A DNA stretch of 64,000 nucleotides from Garcia nutans. Taxonomy: Eukaryota; Streptophyta; Magnoliopsida; Malpighiales; Euphorbiaceae. The stretch covers positions 21,955,501 through 22,019,500 of the forward strand of contig CANTUV010000032.1 of the NCBI GenBank assembly GCA_947685225.1, written 5' to 3'. The translations under genes and the position numbers were made by a program. This document shows positions 43,896-58,960 of the stretch, in pieces. Below the pieces are notes generated by a model, which worked only from the letters and a program-made list of their open reading frames with translations, did not search any database and was not told the DNA's origin. Position 1 is the stretch's first letter. Every line of letters begins with the position of its first letter.

Positions 43896-46800
43896 TGTAA
43901 CACCCCGATACCCTATATAAGTACTATGCATATACCTAGTATACATACAGTAAATATATAAAGTATAAGGATGTCACTTTTCGTTACCTTTTAAAAACCT
44001 GTAACAGAGTTCAAACCATAATACATTAATTTAAATAACATTTACAAAATCATTATCTTTATCAAAAACTTCATTTATACATATAAATACTCTCTCGTCA
44101 GAAATACATCATAATTAAAGTTTATACATGTATGCATTACCCTCTAGTTGGTCTCGACAAACTTTACTCTTCTTGTGGCATAACAAAAGACTTCATATCT
44201 TCCATCTATATACCTGCGTGAATAAACACCCGCGCTAAGCCCGAGAGCTTAGTAGTCCAACTATAAAATATAAACATATAGTATAGAAGTATTGACATAT
44301 AATGATACATCAATTCAATATATAATTAGTTCTTATCATATCTTCTTTTCTTTTTAATTTCATCTTTAATATATCCTAGCTAATTTCAAATATGATGTAC
44401 ATATATACATAATATTATCACCAACCCCAATGCATCACCAATACTCAAAACCAATATATTAATACCCCTACATTATATATACCATACCAATCATTATTGC
44501 AATACACAAATTACATATCATACAAATCATAAATCACATTTACAATAAAGACAACCTTTATCATCAACCACAATTCATTTACATATTACACTTAATAACA
44601 TTATATTATTCACAATTCACCAAGCATAATTCATTATTAATACTCACAATCAATATTTCAATACTTGCAATTCACATTGACAATAAGGACAGACTCGGGC
44701 CCAAAACACTAATATGTTATTCAAAGTTCAGAGTTACTGCTTTGGTTCATAGTCACAATCATCACGCCCGTAGGCAATGTATATACATGTATCTCTATCC
44801 ATGGATAGTGTAACAGACCCAGTCTCTTGGACCATCAACTCAACACATATGAGGAGATCCTCAACCCGGCAAGACTGTTACAAATCATATATCTCATATT
44901 CACAATTCTCATAGTGTAACAGACCCAGTCTCTTGGACCATCAACTCAACACATATGAGGAGATCCTCAACCCGGCAAGACTGTTACCTTTCATCATTTC
45001 TTAGGCATGCCACCCAAATCCAGAACTCTGAAACTGAATAACATATTAAACAAACAATTCATTTATTATTTCATTATCAATCTCATCATCAATTAGGCCA
45101 ACATGCCTTATCTCTTTCAATTGAATTATCATAGCCAATCATAATGGCTTCATATCATATCATATCTCAATCCATATGATACATATAGCATCATTGATAT
45201 CACATTTCAAAGTATATTATTCATATAATACATTGCCATACACAAGATTCACAATGCATATAACATAACATTTTCTCACTTCTCAAAACACATTAACATC
45301 ATTCATTACTAGAGCATTTATCATAACAAATTGCACATACCTTAAGAATGATCCTCATTTCTTCCTACCTTTCCCATTTCATATTTCATCCTTTATATAT
45401 ATTCTTCATTTACATTCACAATATAATAGCTTATTTAACACTTTCATCCCAATGTGTTAATGTTCAAAGACATATAAGGATATACAATCAAATAGGGTTT
45501 ATGCTTACCTGGTTAATGATCTTCACATCCTTCACATCATTCAATCATCACCTTAGTCCAATTATGTTAACAATATAATAGATCACTTAACACATTTGCA
45601 AACAAATGTGTTAAGCCTCAAATTATGTAATTAAATACAATCATATGTATTGGTACTTACCTCAAGAACTAGTCCCATCAATCTATACATTTCTTTTCTT
45701 TTCAAGAATTCTCCACATTTAGGTTAATGCAACCCAATCTCTTCAAAACCTAATCCAAAGGAATATTAGCAAAATGACCATATGAATAGTACATTCTGGT
45801 TTAAGACTCCATTTTATCCTTATTTTGAAAAATTGTATAAAATAATCTACTTGACAAAAAATTCTAAAATTTTTACAGAATTTAGTTTTGTATCTTAAAA
45901 TCATTCCTTTAAAATTTCAGATCAAACTGAACACAAAATCTTGGTCAAATAGTTCACCTAACCAGACTGCCCCAATTGCCCTGCATCCTGGCAGCAGTTC
46001 TGAACTTTGTGAATTCCATAAATCAAATTCAATCAACGTGGTTCCAAATTATTTTTCTCAAATACTAGACTCACTAAGCAACAACATATCCAAAATTCAA
46101 TTGGATATGATTTTTCTACATTTTATTAAAAATCCCGAAATATAGCTGTCTAAGTTAAGGTACCTGCTGGAACAGGTCTAATAAAAATAATCTTTCTAAA
46201 CTCATAACCATTCCAAAATCGAATCAACATATTTTTCAGTCATTCTAGACTCATAGAGGCACAACATATCAAAAATTCACTTCAAGAACATTTTTCTATA
46301 ATTAATTAAAAATCATACAAGTCACAGCCTTTACTAATTGTAAAATAGAAAAAAATTCACTAAACACAACTCTTACTCTTCCATCACCAACACCAACCTA
46401 GCTTCTTATCTTTAATTCCATTTCAACACTTTTACACACCCCATACACAAACACACTCCATCAACCATCCATATCAACTCACCAATCCCAAACACAATTT
46501 CAAAAGAACAAAGGAAAATCAAGAGAAAGAACTTACCTAAGTTGTTGAATTCCACAAATCTTCAATTAAATCCTTTGATTCTCCCTTCAATTTGATGTTA
46601 GAATTAAACAAATCTCACTTTGCTCTCTCTTGTCTAAGGAGGAGCCAACCAACGTGGAGAAGAGAAGAAGAAGAAGAAGGAAATGAAGAAAAGACAAAAT
46701 ATCACCTCTTTAAATCTCCACCAAGTGATTCAACAAGAGTAATTACCTAAACACCCTTATACCATTTGTCTTGATTACCATTCATTACATGCCCTTTATA

Positions 46801-47058
46801 GTAACTTCACACTTAACAAAAATAAATATCTTCTTTCCTTGACTCTTCATTTTGACCAACTTATATGTTATATATATCATCATATACACAACATATACCA
46901 TTCTCTCTAAACCCTAAATTCTTTCCCAAATCACATATACATAAACATTCTTTTCTCTATTTCTTTTCTCTTGTAATTTAACACACATATTCAATCCAAT
47001 TATATAACAACAACAACAACATAATCACAACTTCTAGGGCATATATGAGGATATTACA
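43896..47058 (-). mobile_element. 3' LTR of element F
   Basis: Plus strand TGTAACACCCCGATACC to GGATATTACA. Contains two identical 72-base modules (44810-44881 and 44916-44987) beginning GTAACAG and ending CTGTTAC, the conserved ACCTGCGTG...GCTAAG...GCTTAG block (about 44212-44252) and the perfect hairpin at 45586-45615. Confidence 0.95.
44810..44987. repeat. Pair of 72-bp modules with complementary ends
   Basis: Two identical copies, 34 bases apart, each running from GTAACAGACCCAGTCTC to GGCAAGACTGTTAC. The ends can pair (GTAACAG with CTGTTAC). Equivalent pairs occur in E (53804-53874 and 53909-53979) and a diverged one in the last LTR fragment (63113-63195). Confidence 0.8.
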
Positions 47059-50000
47059 ATTCTCTCCCCCTTAAATAATTTCGTCCTCGAAATTATTAGT
47101 ACCATAACAATTTATTCTTAACAAAATACTATCTTAACTCCCATATGAAGTTAATTATACGCTTAAGTCATTATATCATCAAATCATATAACTCCAACTC
47201 TCCTCTTTAGAATCAACCACCTTCTTTAAATTCTATAACTCATCATTCTATATGTTTATACATCTGGTTACTTTCTTAATCAAACATTCAAAAGATCACA
47301 TTACATTTCCTATTAATATCTTTATACCAGAATCAGATCATCATATAGCACAATAATACTTTGTCAAATCTTTATATTTAATATATTTTGTTATTTCACC
47401 TCTGTATAATTACTCTCTTAACTTTAACATTAAAAACCATTGATTTATATCTGAACATTAATTATCCCTTCATCACAATCACTGTCTAAATAGACATTTA
47501 TCACTCTCAATAGATAACAAAATCCTGATTTTTCATAAATGGAGTTATTTCTTTAGCATGCTTTTCACTTAACTTACATATTAATACATTATCTTTCAAC
47601 TTATTTTATAGATAACCAATCTTTTTCTCTTCTTATCATGATTAACAATTACTATACTCCACTCATTCATGTCCAATCATACTTTAAAATTTACATCATA
47701 TACATTATCATGTAAATACCTATTTTCTTAATACAACTATACACATTAAATTTTATTAATGATCCATAATCTTAGCCAAATCCAGATCAATTAATCTATC
47801 TGTCATAATATACCCACGTTCCAATCTTGTTCAATTCCAACCAACGATTAAGTAATCTAACTTATCATGAAATTTCACAATTTTCATATAAGTATAAATA
47901 TAACTTAATTCCATAAGAGCAAACTTATATTCAATTTCTGCTCTCTTTCAATCTATTTTCAGTCAAATCATCATGATAACAAATCACTTCTAATATCTTT
48001 TAATATACACATAGTTTATTCTTTATTATCTTAGTATAATTTCCACCAATTCTCATAAAAATGTTATATCATACTTAATATCTATAATTCATTCACTCAA
48101 ACTTTGAGTTCATTCCCTTAAACCTCAAGTTACATACCATAAACATATTCAGTATAACTTTCATTCATATAATATAATTTCTCCCTTTTACTAACTCTTC
48201 ACATTTCCTATCATTGGTATATTTATTTTGATTACCTTTTTGTCATATTATCCATAACTCAACACATTTCAAAATTTTTTTAAATTTTTTTAATTTTTTT
48301 TTCACAGTTATAACCAAATTCTTAACATAAAAATAATAATAATAATAATAAGGTACAACTTTAACCATCATAATTTTTAACTATACTTCTCAAACAAAAT
48401 TGTCAACCTCACCAAATCCGTATTACAATCATTATATCTAAGATCCAAATCCATGGATAACAAATTAACCGATCCAAAATACTGAACAAAACACATGACT
48501 TTAAGAGATTAATATTCAAACCTAGAACTTTCAATTCAATACTGTTCTTTTATAATTCTATTCTCAATCTTAACATTTTTAGTATAACAGAAGTTAACAC
48601 ATTCCAACTTCGTTTCAACCAATTTGTATTCGCTTATATGATCCTTATCAACTTAACTCATGCTTTAACAATATTACTATATACATATTCAATCATATAC
48701 AGTTCTTATACAATTTCTATTCATCACTTCATTTCTAATCCATCTACAATCTCTTATAATATAATTACACAGAACTTTTCATATGTGAATACTTTGAAAC
48801 TCTAAATATAATATAATCATCAAGTTCAATACTCATTATAACAATTTCCACTGTCCAATATTACTCAAGTTCTTTCCATTCTCACTTCCATCACATAATC
48901 CATCTAGCTTTACACAGTTCAAGACCTAATCTCTCTTAGGTCCACTAATACATATAACATTGTTTTTCCATATCACTAATTCTATAATTATACCACATAT
49001 ATCTTCATAAGCCATCCTCATAATGTGATTCACAAATGTGTTTATATATCATAATTTCATTCATATTGGAAAACTCAATTCACATATCATATACATGTAT
49101 ACACTTAATTATATGCTCTTATGGTATTTTCCTTTTTCATACATTCAATACAAATTTAGTGTTTATCATTTTCTTTTAAACACTATCCTTCTCATTCTTC
49201 CAATATGATATAAAGTATTTATTCACACTACAAACATATATATTCCGACTATAGTAACACTTAATATTCATCTCAGTCACATTCCCAATGTGACATCTCT
49301 TTCACTTTCGTCTTTAAAAATATTTAGTACACTCCCATATTCATTCTTACCCTGTTCAGTAAAATGACTTAAAATAACTCATTTCTATTTACTTATCCAC
49401 TTCCTTGATTATTTCAAAACAAATTCTCATACTATCAATCACATTACTCAATTCATAATACTTCCATATGCAATACTAGTCATTTCACTTAGCTCATGCA
49501 TTGCATATACAGTTAACTATCAATATCCCAATAATCTTTATCAAATTCCACTAAAACTTTAACTTCTCAATTTACTACTTCGTTTAAGCTTCAATTTGCC
49601 AAACTCATCTTTTCTATCATCACTTTAAAAACATCTTACAAATATATATCACAAAGCAATATTAAAACATATAATTTCCACAATCATAAAGCTCACTTCA
49701 AAAATCTCAAATATCACATATTATCACCATTACCATGAGCTTTCACAATATCCAAGCATCTCACATTTCTAACATTGAATTTACTATGCTCGCATTATAG
49801 TAACAATACTAAGTTATATTCTTACTTAACCACTATCATCTCTTTTTCCTTTAAACACAACCTTAACTGTATACACATCCCAACTTTACATAATCACACT
49901 TTGTCTCTACTAAACAACTCATTCAACATTCCACCATACTCTCCTCATTTAAATAACATAACTTTCAATTTTAACAATTCGATATCATTTCCGCTGTCTA

Positions 50001-50581
50001 GTAAATTCAACATTAGCAAAACCAACATAAACTTTATTATAAAGAGGTTCAAAGTATAGAAGAAAAAGTACATACTCTTATCTTGATTTGATTTTCAACT
50101 CATTTTCAAATTTATTCTCCTTTTCATTTCTTTATGTTTCAATTCATATTATGTCCTACATAATATTGCTCATAAACATCAACATTACATTCCATGTTGC
50201 ACACAACATGACATTTTCATATGCATCATCAATATACATATATCATATTACATTTCACAATTAGTTTCTCATAATCAATTAGGCACTATGCCTCAATTAT
50301 AATTCATTTCCAACATCATTGTCAACAATCATAATTTCTCATCACATCAAAATAGTATACACATATATCATCAACTATATTGAACATTTCATATAACACA
50401 AATATTCTATAATTCATATAATGCCACATCCGAGACCAACCTAGGTGTCAATGCATATGCATGTATTACAAATTTCATTTCAAAACTTTTCCTTTTTACT
50501 TTTATTTAAACTTTTCAAAAAAAATTTTTTTTTCTCACTTAGGCCGAGAATCTCGAACCTAAGCTCTGATACCAAAATAAT
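47059..50581 (-). other. Interior of element F, non-coding
   Basis: 3523 bases, strongly AT-rich with C/T bias on the plus strand. The longest ORF (49775-50059) is compositional. Polypurine tract at 47060-47072 (minus strand AAGGGGGAGAGAA); primer site at 50563-50574. No gag or pol motif in any frame that I could see. Confidence 0.8.
50563..50574 (-). other. Primer binding site of element F, tRNA-iMet type
   Basis: Minus strand TGGTATCAGAGC, the standard initiator-methionine primer site, 7 bases from the LTR end. Confidence 0.9.
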
Positions 50582-53500
50582 TGTAACACCCCGATACCCT
50601 ATATAAGTACTATGCGTATACCTAGTATACATACAGTAAATATATAAAGTATAAGGATGTCACTTTTCGTTACCTTTTAAAAACCTGTAACAGAGTTCAA
50701 ACCATAATACATTAATTTAAATAACATTTACAAAATCATTATCTTTATCAAAAACTTCATTTATACATATAAATACTCTCTCGTCAGAAATACATCATAA
50801 TTAAAGTTTATACATGTATGCATTACCCTCTAGTTGGTCTCGACAAACTTTACTCTTCTTGTGGCATAACAAAAGACTTCATATCTTCCATCTATATACT
50901 TGCGTGAATAAACACCCGCGCTAAGCCCGAGAGCTTAGTAGTCCAACTATAAAATATAAACATATAGTATAGAAGTATTGACATATAATGATACATCAAT
51001 TCAATATATAATTAGTTCTTATCATATCTTCTTTTCTTTTTAATTTCATCTTTAATATATCCTAGCTAATTTCAAATATGATGTACATATATACATAATA
51101 TTATCACCAACCCCAATGCATCACCAATACTCAAAACCAATATATTAATACCCCTACATTATATATACCATACCAATCATTATTGCAATACACAAATTAC
51201 ATATCATACAAATCATAAATCACATTTACAATAAAGACAACCTTTATCATCAACCACAATTCATTTACATATTACACTTAATAACATTATATTATTCACA
51301 ATTCACCAAGCATAATTCATTATTAATACTCACAATCAATATTTCAATACTTGCAATTCACATTGACAATAAGGACAGACTCGGGCCCAAAACACTAATA
51401 TGTTATTCAAAGTTCAGAGTTACTGCTTTGGTTCATAGTCACAATCATCACGCCCGTAGGCAATGTATATACATGTATCTCTATCCATGGATAGTGTAAC
51501 AGACCCAGTCTCTTGGACCATCAACTCAACACATATGAGGAGATCCTCAACCCGGCAAGACTGTTACAAATCATATATCTCATATTCACAATTCTCATAG
51601 TGTAACAGACCCAGTCTCTTGGACCATCAACTCAACACATATGAGGAGATCCTCAACCCGGCAAGACTGTTACCTTTCATCATTTCTTAGGCATGCCACC
51701 CAAATCCAGAACTCTGAAACTGAATAACATATTAAACAAACAATTCATTTATTATTTCATTATCAATCTCATCATCAATTAGGCCAACATGCCTTATCTC
51801 TTTCAATTGAATTATCATAGCCAATCATAATGGCTTCATATCATATCATATCTCAATCCATATGATACATATAGCATCATTGATATCACATTTCAAAGTA
51901 TATTATTCATATAATACATTGCCATACACAAGATTCACAATGCATATAACATAACATTTTCTCACTTCTCAAAACACATTAACATCATTCATTACTAGAG
52001 CATTTATCATAACAAATTGCACATACCTTAAGAATGATCCTCATTTCTTCCTACCTTTCCCATTTCATATTTCATCCTTTATATATATTCTTCATTTACA
52101 TTCACAATATAATAGCTTATTTAACACTTTCATCCCAATGTGTTAATGTTCAAAGACATATAAGGATATACAATCAAATAGGGTTTATGCTTACCTGGTT
52201 AATGATCTTCACATCCTTCACATCATTCAATCATCACCTTAGTCCAATTATGTTAACAATATAATAGATCACTTAACACATTTGCAAACAAATGTGTTAA
52301 GCCTCAAATTATGTAATTAAATACAATCATATGTATTGGTACTTACCTCAAGAACTAGTCCCATCAATCTATACATTTCTTTTCTTTCCAAGAATTCTCC
52401 ACATTTAGGTTAATGCAACCCAATCTCTTCAAAACCTAATCCAAAGGAATATTAGCAAAATGACCATATGAATAGTACATTCTGGTTTAAGACTCCATTT
52501 TATCCTTATTTTGAAAAATTGTATAAAATAATCTACTTGACTAAAAATTCTAAAATTTTTACAGAATTTAGTTTTGTATCTTAAAATCATTCCTTTAAAA
52601 TTTCATATCAAACTGAACACAAAATCTTGGTCAAATAGTTCACCTAACCAGACTGCCCCAATTGCCCTGCATCCTGGCAGCAGTTCTTAACTTTGTGAAT
52701 TCCATAAATCAAATTCAATCAACGTGGTTCCAAATTATTTTTCTCAAATACTAGACTCACTAAGAAACAACATATCCAAAATTCAATTAGATATGATTTT
52801 TCTACATTTTATTAAAAATCCCGAAATATAGCTGTCTCAGTTAAGGTACCTGCTGGAACAGGTCTAATAAAAATAATCTTTCTAAACTCATAACCATTCC
52901 AAAATCGAATCAAAATATTTTTCAGTCATTCTAGACTCATAGAGGCACAACATATCAAAAATTCACTTCAAGAAAATTTTTCTATAATTAATTAAAAATC
53001 ATACAAGTCACAGCCTTTACTAATTGTAAAACAGAAAAAAATTCACTAAACACAACTCTTACTCTTCCATCACCAACACCAACCTAGCTTCTTATCTTTA
53101 ATTCCATTTCAACACTTTTACACACACCATACACAAACACACTCCATCAACCATCCATATCAACTCACCAATCCCAAACACAATTTCAAAAGAACAAAGG
53201 AAAATCAAGAGAAAGAACTTACCTAAGTTGTTGAATTCCACAAATCTTCAATTAAATCCTTTGATTCTCCCTTCAATTTGATGTTAGAATTAAACAAATC
53301 TCACTTTGCTCTCTCTTGTCTAAGGAGGAGCCAACCAACGTGGAGAAGAGAAGAAGAAGAAGAAGGAAATGAAGAAAAGACAAAATATCACCTCTTTAAA
53401 TCTCCACCAAGTGATTCAACAAGAGTAATTACCTAAACACCCTTATACCATTTGTCTTGATTACCATTCATTACATGCCCTTTATAGTAACTTCACACTT

Positions 53501-53744
53501 AACAAAAATAAATATCTTCTTTCCTTGACTCTTCATTTTGACCAACTTATATGTTATATATATCATCATATACACAACATATACCATTCTCTCTAAACCC
53601 TAAATTCTTTCCCAAATCACATATACATAAACATTCTTTTCTCTATTTCTTTTCTCTTGTAATTTAACACATATATTCAATCCAATTATATAACAACAAC
53701 AACAACATAATCACAACTTCTAGGGCATATATGAGGATATTACA
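50582..53744 (-). mobile_element. 5' LTR of element F
   Basis: Same length (3163) as the other LTR, with scattered substitutions (such as ACTTGCG for ACCTGCG at about 50898, and TCATATC for TCAGATC at about 52604). Hairpin at 52272-52301. Confidence 0.95.
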
Positions 53745-53749
53745 ATATG

Positions 53750-55043
53750 TTAATTCAACTTTCAGAGTTCTGGATTTGACGGCATGCTTATAACATATGA
53801 AATGTAACAGTCTAGCCGGGTTGAGGATCTCCTCAAGTTGTTGAGTTGATGGTCCAAGAGACTGGGTCTGTTACACTATATGAATTATAAATGTGAAATA
53901 TATGAAAAGTAACAGTCTTGTCGGGTTGAGGATCTTCTCGATTAGTCGGGTGGATGGTCCAAGAGACTGGGTCTGTTACACTCTCCATGGATAGAGATAT
54001 GATATATGTTGCCTACGAGCTTGATTATTGTGATTATGGATCAAAGCAGTAACTCTGAACTTTGAATAACATATTAGTGTTTTGGGCCCGAGTCTGTCTT
54101 TATTGTCAATGTGAAATGCAAGTATTGAAATATTGATTGTGAGTATTAATAATGAATTATGCTTGGTGGATTGTGAATAATATAATGTTATTAAGTGTAA
54201 TAGGAAAATGAATTGTGGTTGATGATAAAGGTTGTCTTTATTGGAAATATGATTTATGATTTATATGATATGTAGATTGTGTATTGCAATAATGGTTGGT
54301 ATGGTATATATATAATGTAGGGGTATTAATATATTGGTTTTGAGTATTGGTGATGCATTGGGGTTGGTGATAATATTATATATATATATACATCTTATAT
54401 GAAATTAGCTAGGATATATTAAAGATAAAGTTAAAAAGAAAAGAAGATATGATAAGAACTAATTATATATATTGAATCGATGTATCATTACATATCAATA
54501 CTTCTATACTATATGTTTATATTTTATATTTGGACTACTAAGCTCTCGGGCTTAGCGCGGGTGTTTATTCGCGCAGGTATTTAGATGGAAGATATGAAGT
54601 CTTTTGTTATGCCACAAGAAGAGTAAAGTTTGTCGAGACCAACTAGAGGGTTATGCATACATGTATAAATTTTAATTATGATGTATTTCTGACGAGAGAG
54701 TATTTATATGTATAAATCTAGTAATGTATAATAACTGTATGGTTTTAAATTGAGTTGGATTGTGAATATAGAAGTGTGAATTCTTCTTGCAGGATTGTAG
54801 TTGAGGTTATAAGGGTGGATTATTGAGAGTGTACTTGAGTTGAATTGTGAAACAAAATGTTTTTCAAATATAAGAAAAATCAGTTTTGTCGACACTTGGG
54901 ACCTAGAATTTTAAGGGAGACTCCGTCAAAATTTTTTTTGAAAAATTTTTATAAGGAACATTAAGTAAGCTGACATAACCAGAGCTCGTATCTTGATGTA
55001 GCATTCCTCCTCGGCTTATTATAGGTCGGGAAGGGGTGTTACA
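53750..55043 (+). mobile_element. 5' LTR of element E, second part
   Basis: Continues the E LTR after the F insertion, to GGAAGGGGTGTTACA. Reverse-complement homologue of the start of the F LTR: module pair, GGACTACTAAGCTCTCGGGC and the final TGTTACA. This shows that E and F are related families lying head to head. Confidence 0.9.
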
Positions 55044-58000
55044 ATTGTTTTGGTATCAGAGCTTAGGTTCGAGATTCTCGGCCTAAGTAAATTTAAAAAG
55101 GAAATGTTTTAAAAAGAAAAATGATGATGAATGAAAATGAAAAGAATGAAATTTTTGATACATGCATATGCATTAACATCTAGGTTGGTCTCGAATGTGG
55201 TATTATATGAATTGAAATGTATTGAATTGTATGAAATGGATAATAATGTGTGGATGAAGTTCTATATGAATGGAAATTTAAAGAAAGCAATGAGATGGAA
55301 AAATTTATGTAAGTTTAAGTGATAAATTAAAGAATGGTAGTTTCCTTGAGGAAAGAAAATGTGAAATATGATTATAATATAAAGAAATGATCAGGAAAAT
55401 AAAGTTAAAAAAAATGAATTAAAAACAAAATCAAAATCAAAGTATGTAATCTTTCCTCTACTATTTGAATCTCTTTCTAATAAAGCTTATGTTTGGATTG
55501 CAAGGGAGAGAAAATATTGTTGATGGATAATATGGATGGATATGTAATTATAATGAAGAGAATATGGTGGAATATTGAATGAGTTGATTGATATAGACAA
55601 AGTGTGATAACTTAAGGTTTGAATATGTAAAGTTAAGATTAAAAAAAAATGATAGGGGTTAAGCAAGGAGATAAAATGGTGTTGTTAGTATTGTTAATTT
55701 AATGTAAACATTGTGGTTTGAATGGTAGGAATATAATATGCTTGAGTATTGTTAAAGCTCATGTTAATGGTGATAATGTGTAATATTTGGATTTTTGAAA
55801 TGAGCTTTAATGATTGTAAAAAGGATATATTTTGATGTTGCTTTGTAGTATGTATATATAAGATGTTTACTTAAGTTTATATTAATAAAACGAGATGAGT
55901 AAATTGAAGTTTAAGCAAAGTAGTAAGAGGAGAATTTATAATGTTAACGGAATTTGGATAAAGATTATTTAAATATCGAAAATTTAATGTATAGTACGTA
56001 TATGAGTTAAGTGGAATGAAAATTTTTGCATATTAAGAATGACTTACAGATATGTAATTTGATGAACTAAAAGTTGGCAAGTGATGAAGAAATCATGATA
56101 AGGTTGACTACTTGGAAGGTGATAATGGGATGTAAGATGCTAGTGATCAAGGATTGAGTTGATCACTTGAAAGTGTAATGTACGCATAGTATTGCGTGTT
56201 TGTAACCTATACAACTACATATCTATTAGTGTTGAGAATGAGTACTCTTGCATTGATAAACTTGTGCAAAGTTAGGTCATGTGATAATATTAATAGTGAG
56301 AATTGGATTGAGCAATGTTAGTTCAAGAAATTGAGATTTGTGATAACGAAATTTGGAAATTTTATAGGGATTAATGGGCGATGTGTATATGATTGGATGT
56401 AAGGGACATATGTATAAATATGTGAGATATATATAAATAATTTAAGTCATGTAAAAAAAAAAAAAGAAGATGAAAATGGTGTTGTTCAATGAAAAATAAT
56501 AAATGTTAAATGTGTATTGATGGTATGAAAAAGAGGAATTAAATATAATTGTAAAGTGTAAGAAATATGAAAGCAAGTCACATTGTGAACGTGACCTATG
56601 TATGTGAATGTGGTATAATTATTTGTATAGTGGTATGAAGAATGATATGGCATGTATTAGTGGATCTATGAGAAATTAAGTTTTGATTTATGAAGAGTTA
56701 GACTATGGATTGTAATGGAAAGTGAAAAAGGACTCGAGTAACAATGGACGATGAAATTGTTATGATAATAACTGAGCTAGACTATCATATAATGCTTTCT
56801 GGTTGAAGGATTATGCTTGTGGAAATATATTATATGTATATGTGTTTAATAAAGATGGAAAGTATAATGTATGAAAAGTTTTATAAGAGATAGGTTAGAA
56901 ATGGAAGTTGTATAAAGTTTGTATATGATTGAATGTTGTACACATAAGTGTTATAAGTAATATTGTTGATGTGAGTTAGGCTAATGATAATCATATGATC
57001 AAGAACAAATTGTTTTGGAGACAAAGTTGAATTATGTCAACTTTTGAGATAGTTGGAAATGTTTGAAGAAGAATAATAGAGGAACAATATTGATTTATAA
57101 ACTACATATGTGACTATTAATATACTCTGGCTATATAATTTGTTTAGTGTAATTGGCTGGTTAAGTTTGTTATCAGCAGATTTGGGCCTAAGGTGATATG
57201 ATTGTAGTATTATGTGGGTGAGATTGATAATTTTGTTTCAAGAAATATGGTTAGGAGTTGTGATTGGTAAAGTGGTATCTTATCAATTCTATGTTAGAAA
57301 TTTGTTTATAATTATGAAAAATATGAATAGAGAAGAGAACCGTGTAAATGTCTTGAATTGTGAAAAATGAATAAAAAGTGATTATGTAATCATAGTAATG
57401 GTATGATAATGTGAGAATATGATAAATGGGAGAAATTTATGAAATGTGATTGAAAATGATACTGAATATATTTTTGTTATAAGATGAATTAATTGATGGA
57501 AACAATGTTAAGTGAATGAACTATGGGTAATAATTATAGTATGAGAAAAATTATGAGAATTATGGGAGATTGCACTGCTATTATTGAAAGCAGAAGATAT
57601 ATATGAATATTGAAAGATAATTTGAAGTAATTTGTTAGTAAGGAGTCGAACAGATGGATCCTAAGGGATTAGAAGTTGAGAATGAGTTTGACCTAATAGA
57701 ATTGTGTTATGTATATTGATATGTGATGATAAACTTAAATAAGTTAATGGTTGGTTTGAATGGAATAAGATTGAAATGTTGTTATTTTATGACAGCTAGA
57801 TCAATTGATCTAGAATTCATTAAGATTGTGAATTATTATCGAGATTTAATATGTATAGTTATGCTAAGAGTATAAGATATATATGATAATGTATATATGA
57901 AGTGATATGCTGATACATGAATGAATTATGATATATCAGTTATTAAAGATAATGAAAGGAAAAAGGTTGATTATCTGTAAAGTAAATTTATAAAGATTGT

Positions 58001-58526
58001 ATCGATATTAATATTAAGTGAAAAACATGGTAAAGAGGGATTTAAGTATAAGAAATGAAAATATTGTTATCAATCAAGGTTTGATAAGTGGTTATTTTCA
58101 AAAGTGATTGTAATAACAGGATAATCTATAGTAAGATTTAATTCAATAATTTCCAAGATTAAAGTTAAGAGATTGCCTATAAAAAGATGAAGTGATAAAT
58201 ATCTTGAATGTAATAGATGAATGGTATATTTATAGATTATAAGATGATTTGATTATTGTATAAAAGAAAATTTCTTTGAAATGTAATGAGTTATTTTGGG
58301 TGTTTTGTTGAAAAAGTAATAAGATAGATATAGCTATATAATGATGAGTTGTGAATTGGGAAAAGATGATTGACTAAAGGTGGAAGAGTAAAAGTTATGT
58401 AATTTGATGAAATCATAATATAAGAATACGATTACCTTCATATGAATTAAGATGGTGTTTTATTATAAATGAATTGTTATTGTGCTGGATAATTTCGAGG
58501 ACGAAATTATTTAAGGGGGAGAGAAT
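55044..58526 (+). other. Interior of element E, non-coding
   Basis: Primer site TGGTATCAGAGC at 55051-55062, polypurine tract AAGGGGGAGAGAA at 58513-58525. The 3.4 kb between is AT-rich with G/A bias and contains no gag or pol motifs; the largest ORF (55131-55322) is not recognisable. Confidence 0.8.
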
Positions 58527-58852
58527 TGTAATATCCCAAACTATACCCTAAAAATTTTGGAATTATTGTTATATTTGGAGTTAATGTATATGTTTAATGG
58601 AAGTAAAAAGGGGAAATATTATAAGATGATATATATATAAGGAAATATGGGAATATAAATACCATATAAAAGATATATACATATACATCACATATACATG
58701 GGATATAAAGTGGTGTAGGGAAAATGAGTTATGTATATATTTTTATAATTAATTAATTAATAATTATGGTGATAAGGACAAAAAGAAAAAGAGAAAAGAA
58801 AGTCAAAGGTTGGAAGAGAGTGTGTGGTGGAGATTTATTGTTTTTATTATTA

Positions 58853-58890
<38 letters not shown>

Positions 58891-58960
58891 TTGAAATAAG
58901 AATAAGAAGAGAAGAAAAGGAAAAAAAAAAACGTGTTCTTCTTCTTCTTCTTCTTTTTGG

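Larger units (their letters stand above)
43896..53744 (-). mobile_element. Element F: complete LARD-like element inserted in the 5' LTR of E
   Basis: 9849 bases flanked by the 5-bp duplication ATATG (43891-43895, 53745-53749). Two 3163-base LTRs of identical length, a 3523-base interior, iMet primer site and polypurine tract, all on the minus strand. The interior is homologous to that of E near both ends (primer-site region, GAGGACGAAATTA end) but codes for nothing. By eye about 14 substitutions separate the LTRs, so insertion was recent. It needs all proteins from another element. Confidence 0.95.

Noticed and set aside
47059..50581. Hidden genes in the F interior (e.g. ORF 49775-50059)
   Set aside because: Composition-driven ORFs rich in N, I, S, F and H; no motif and no counterpart in E.
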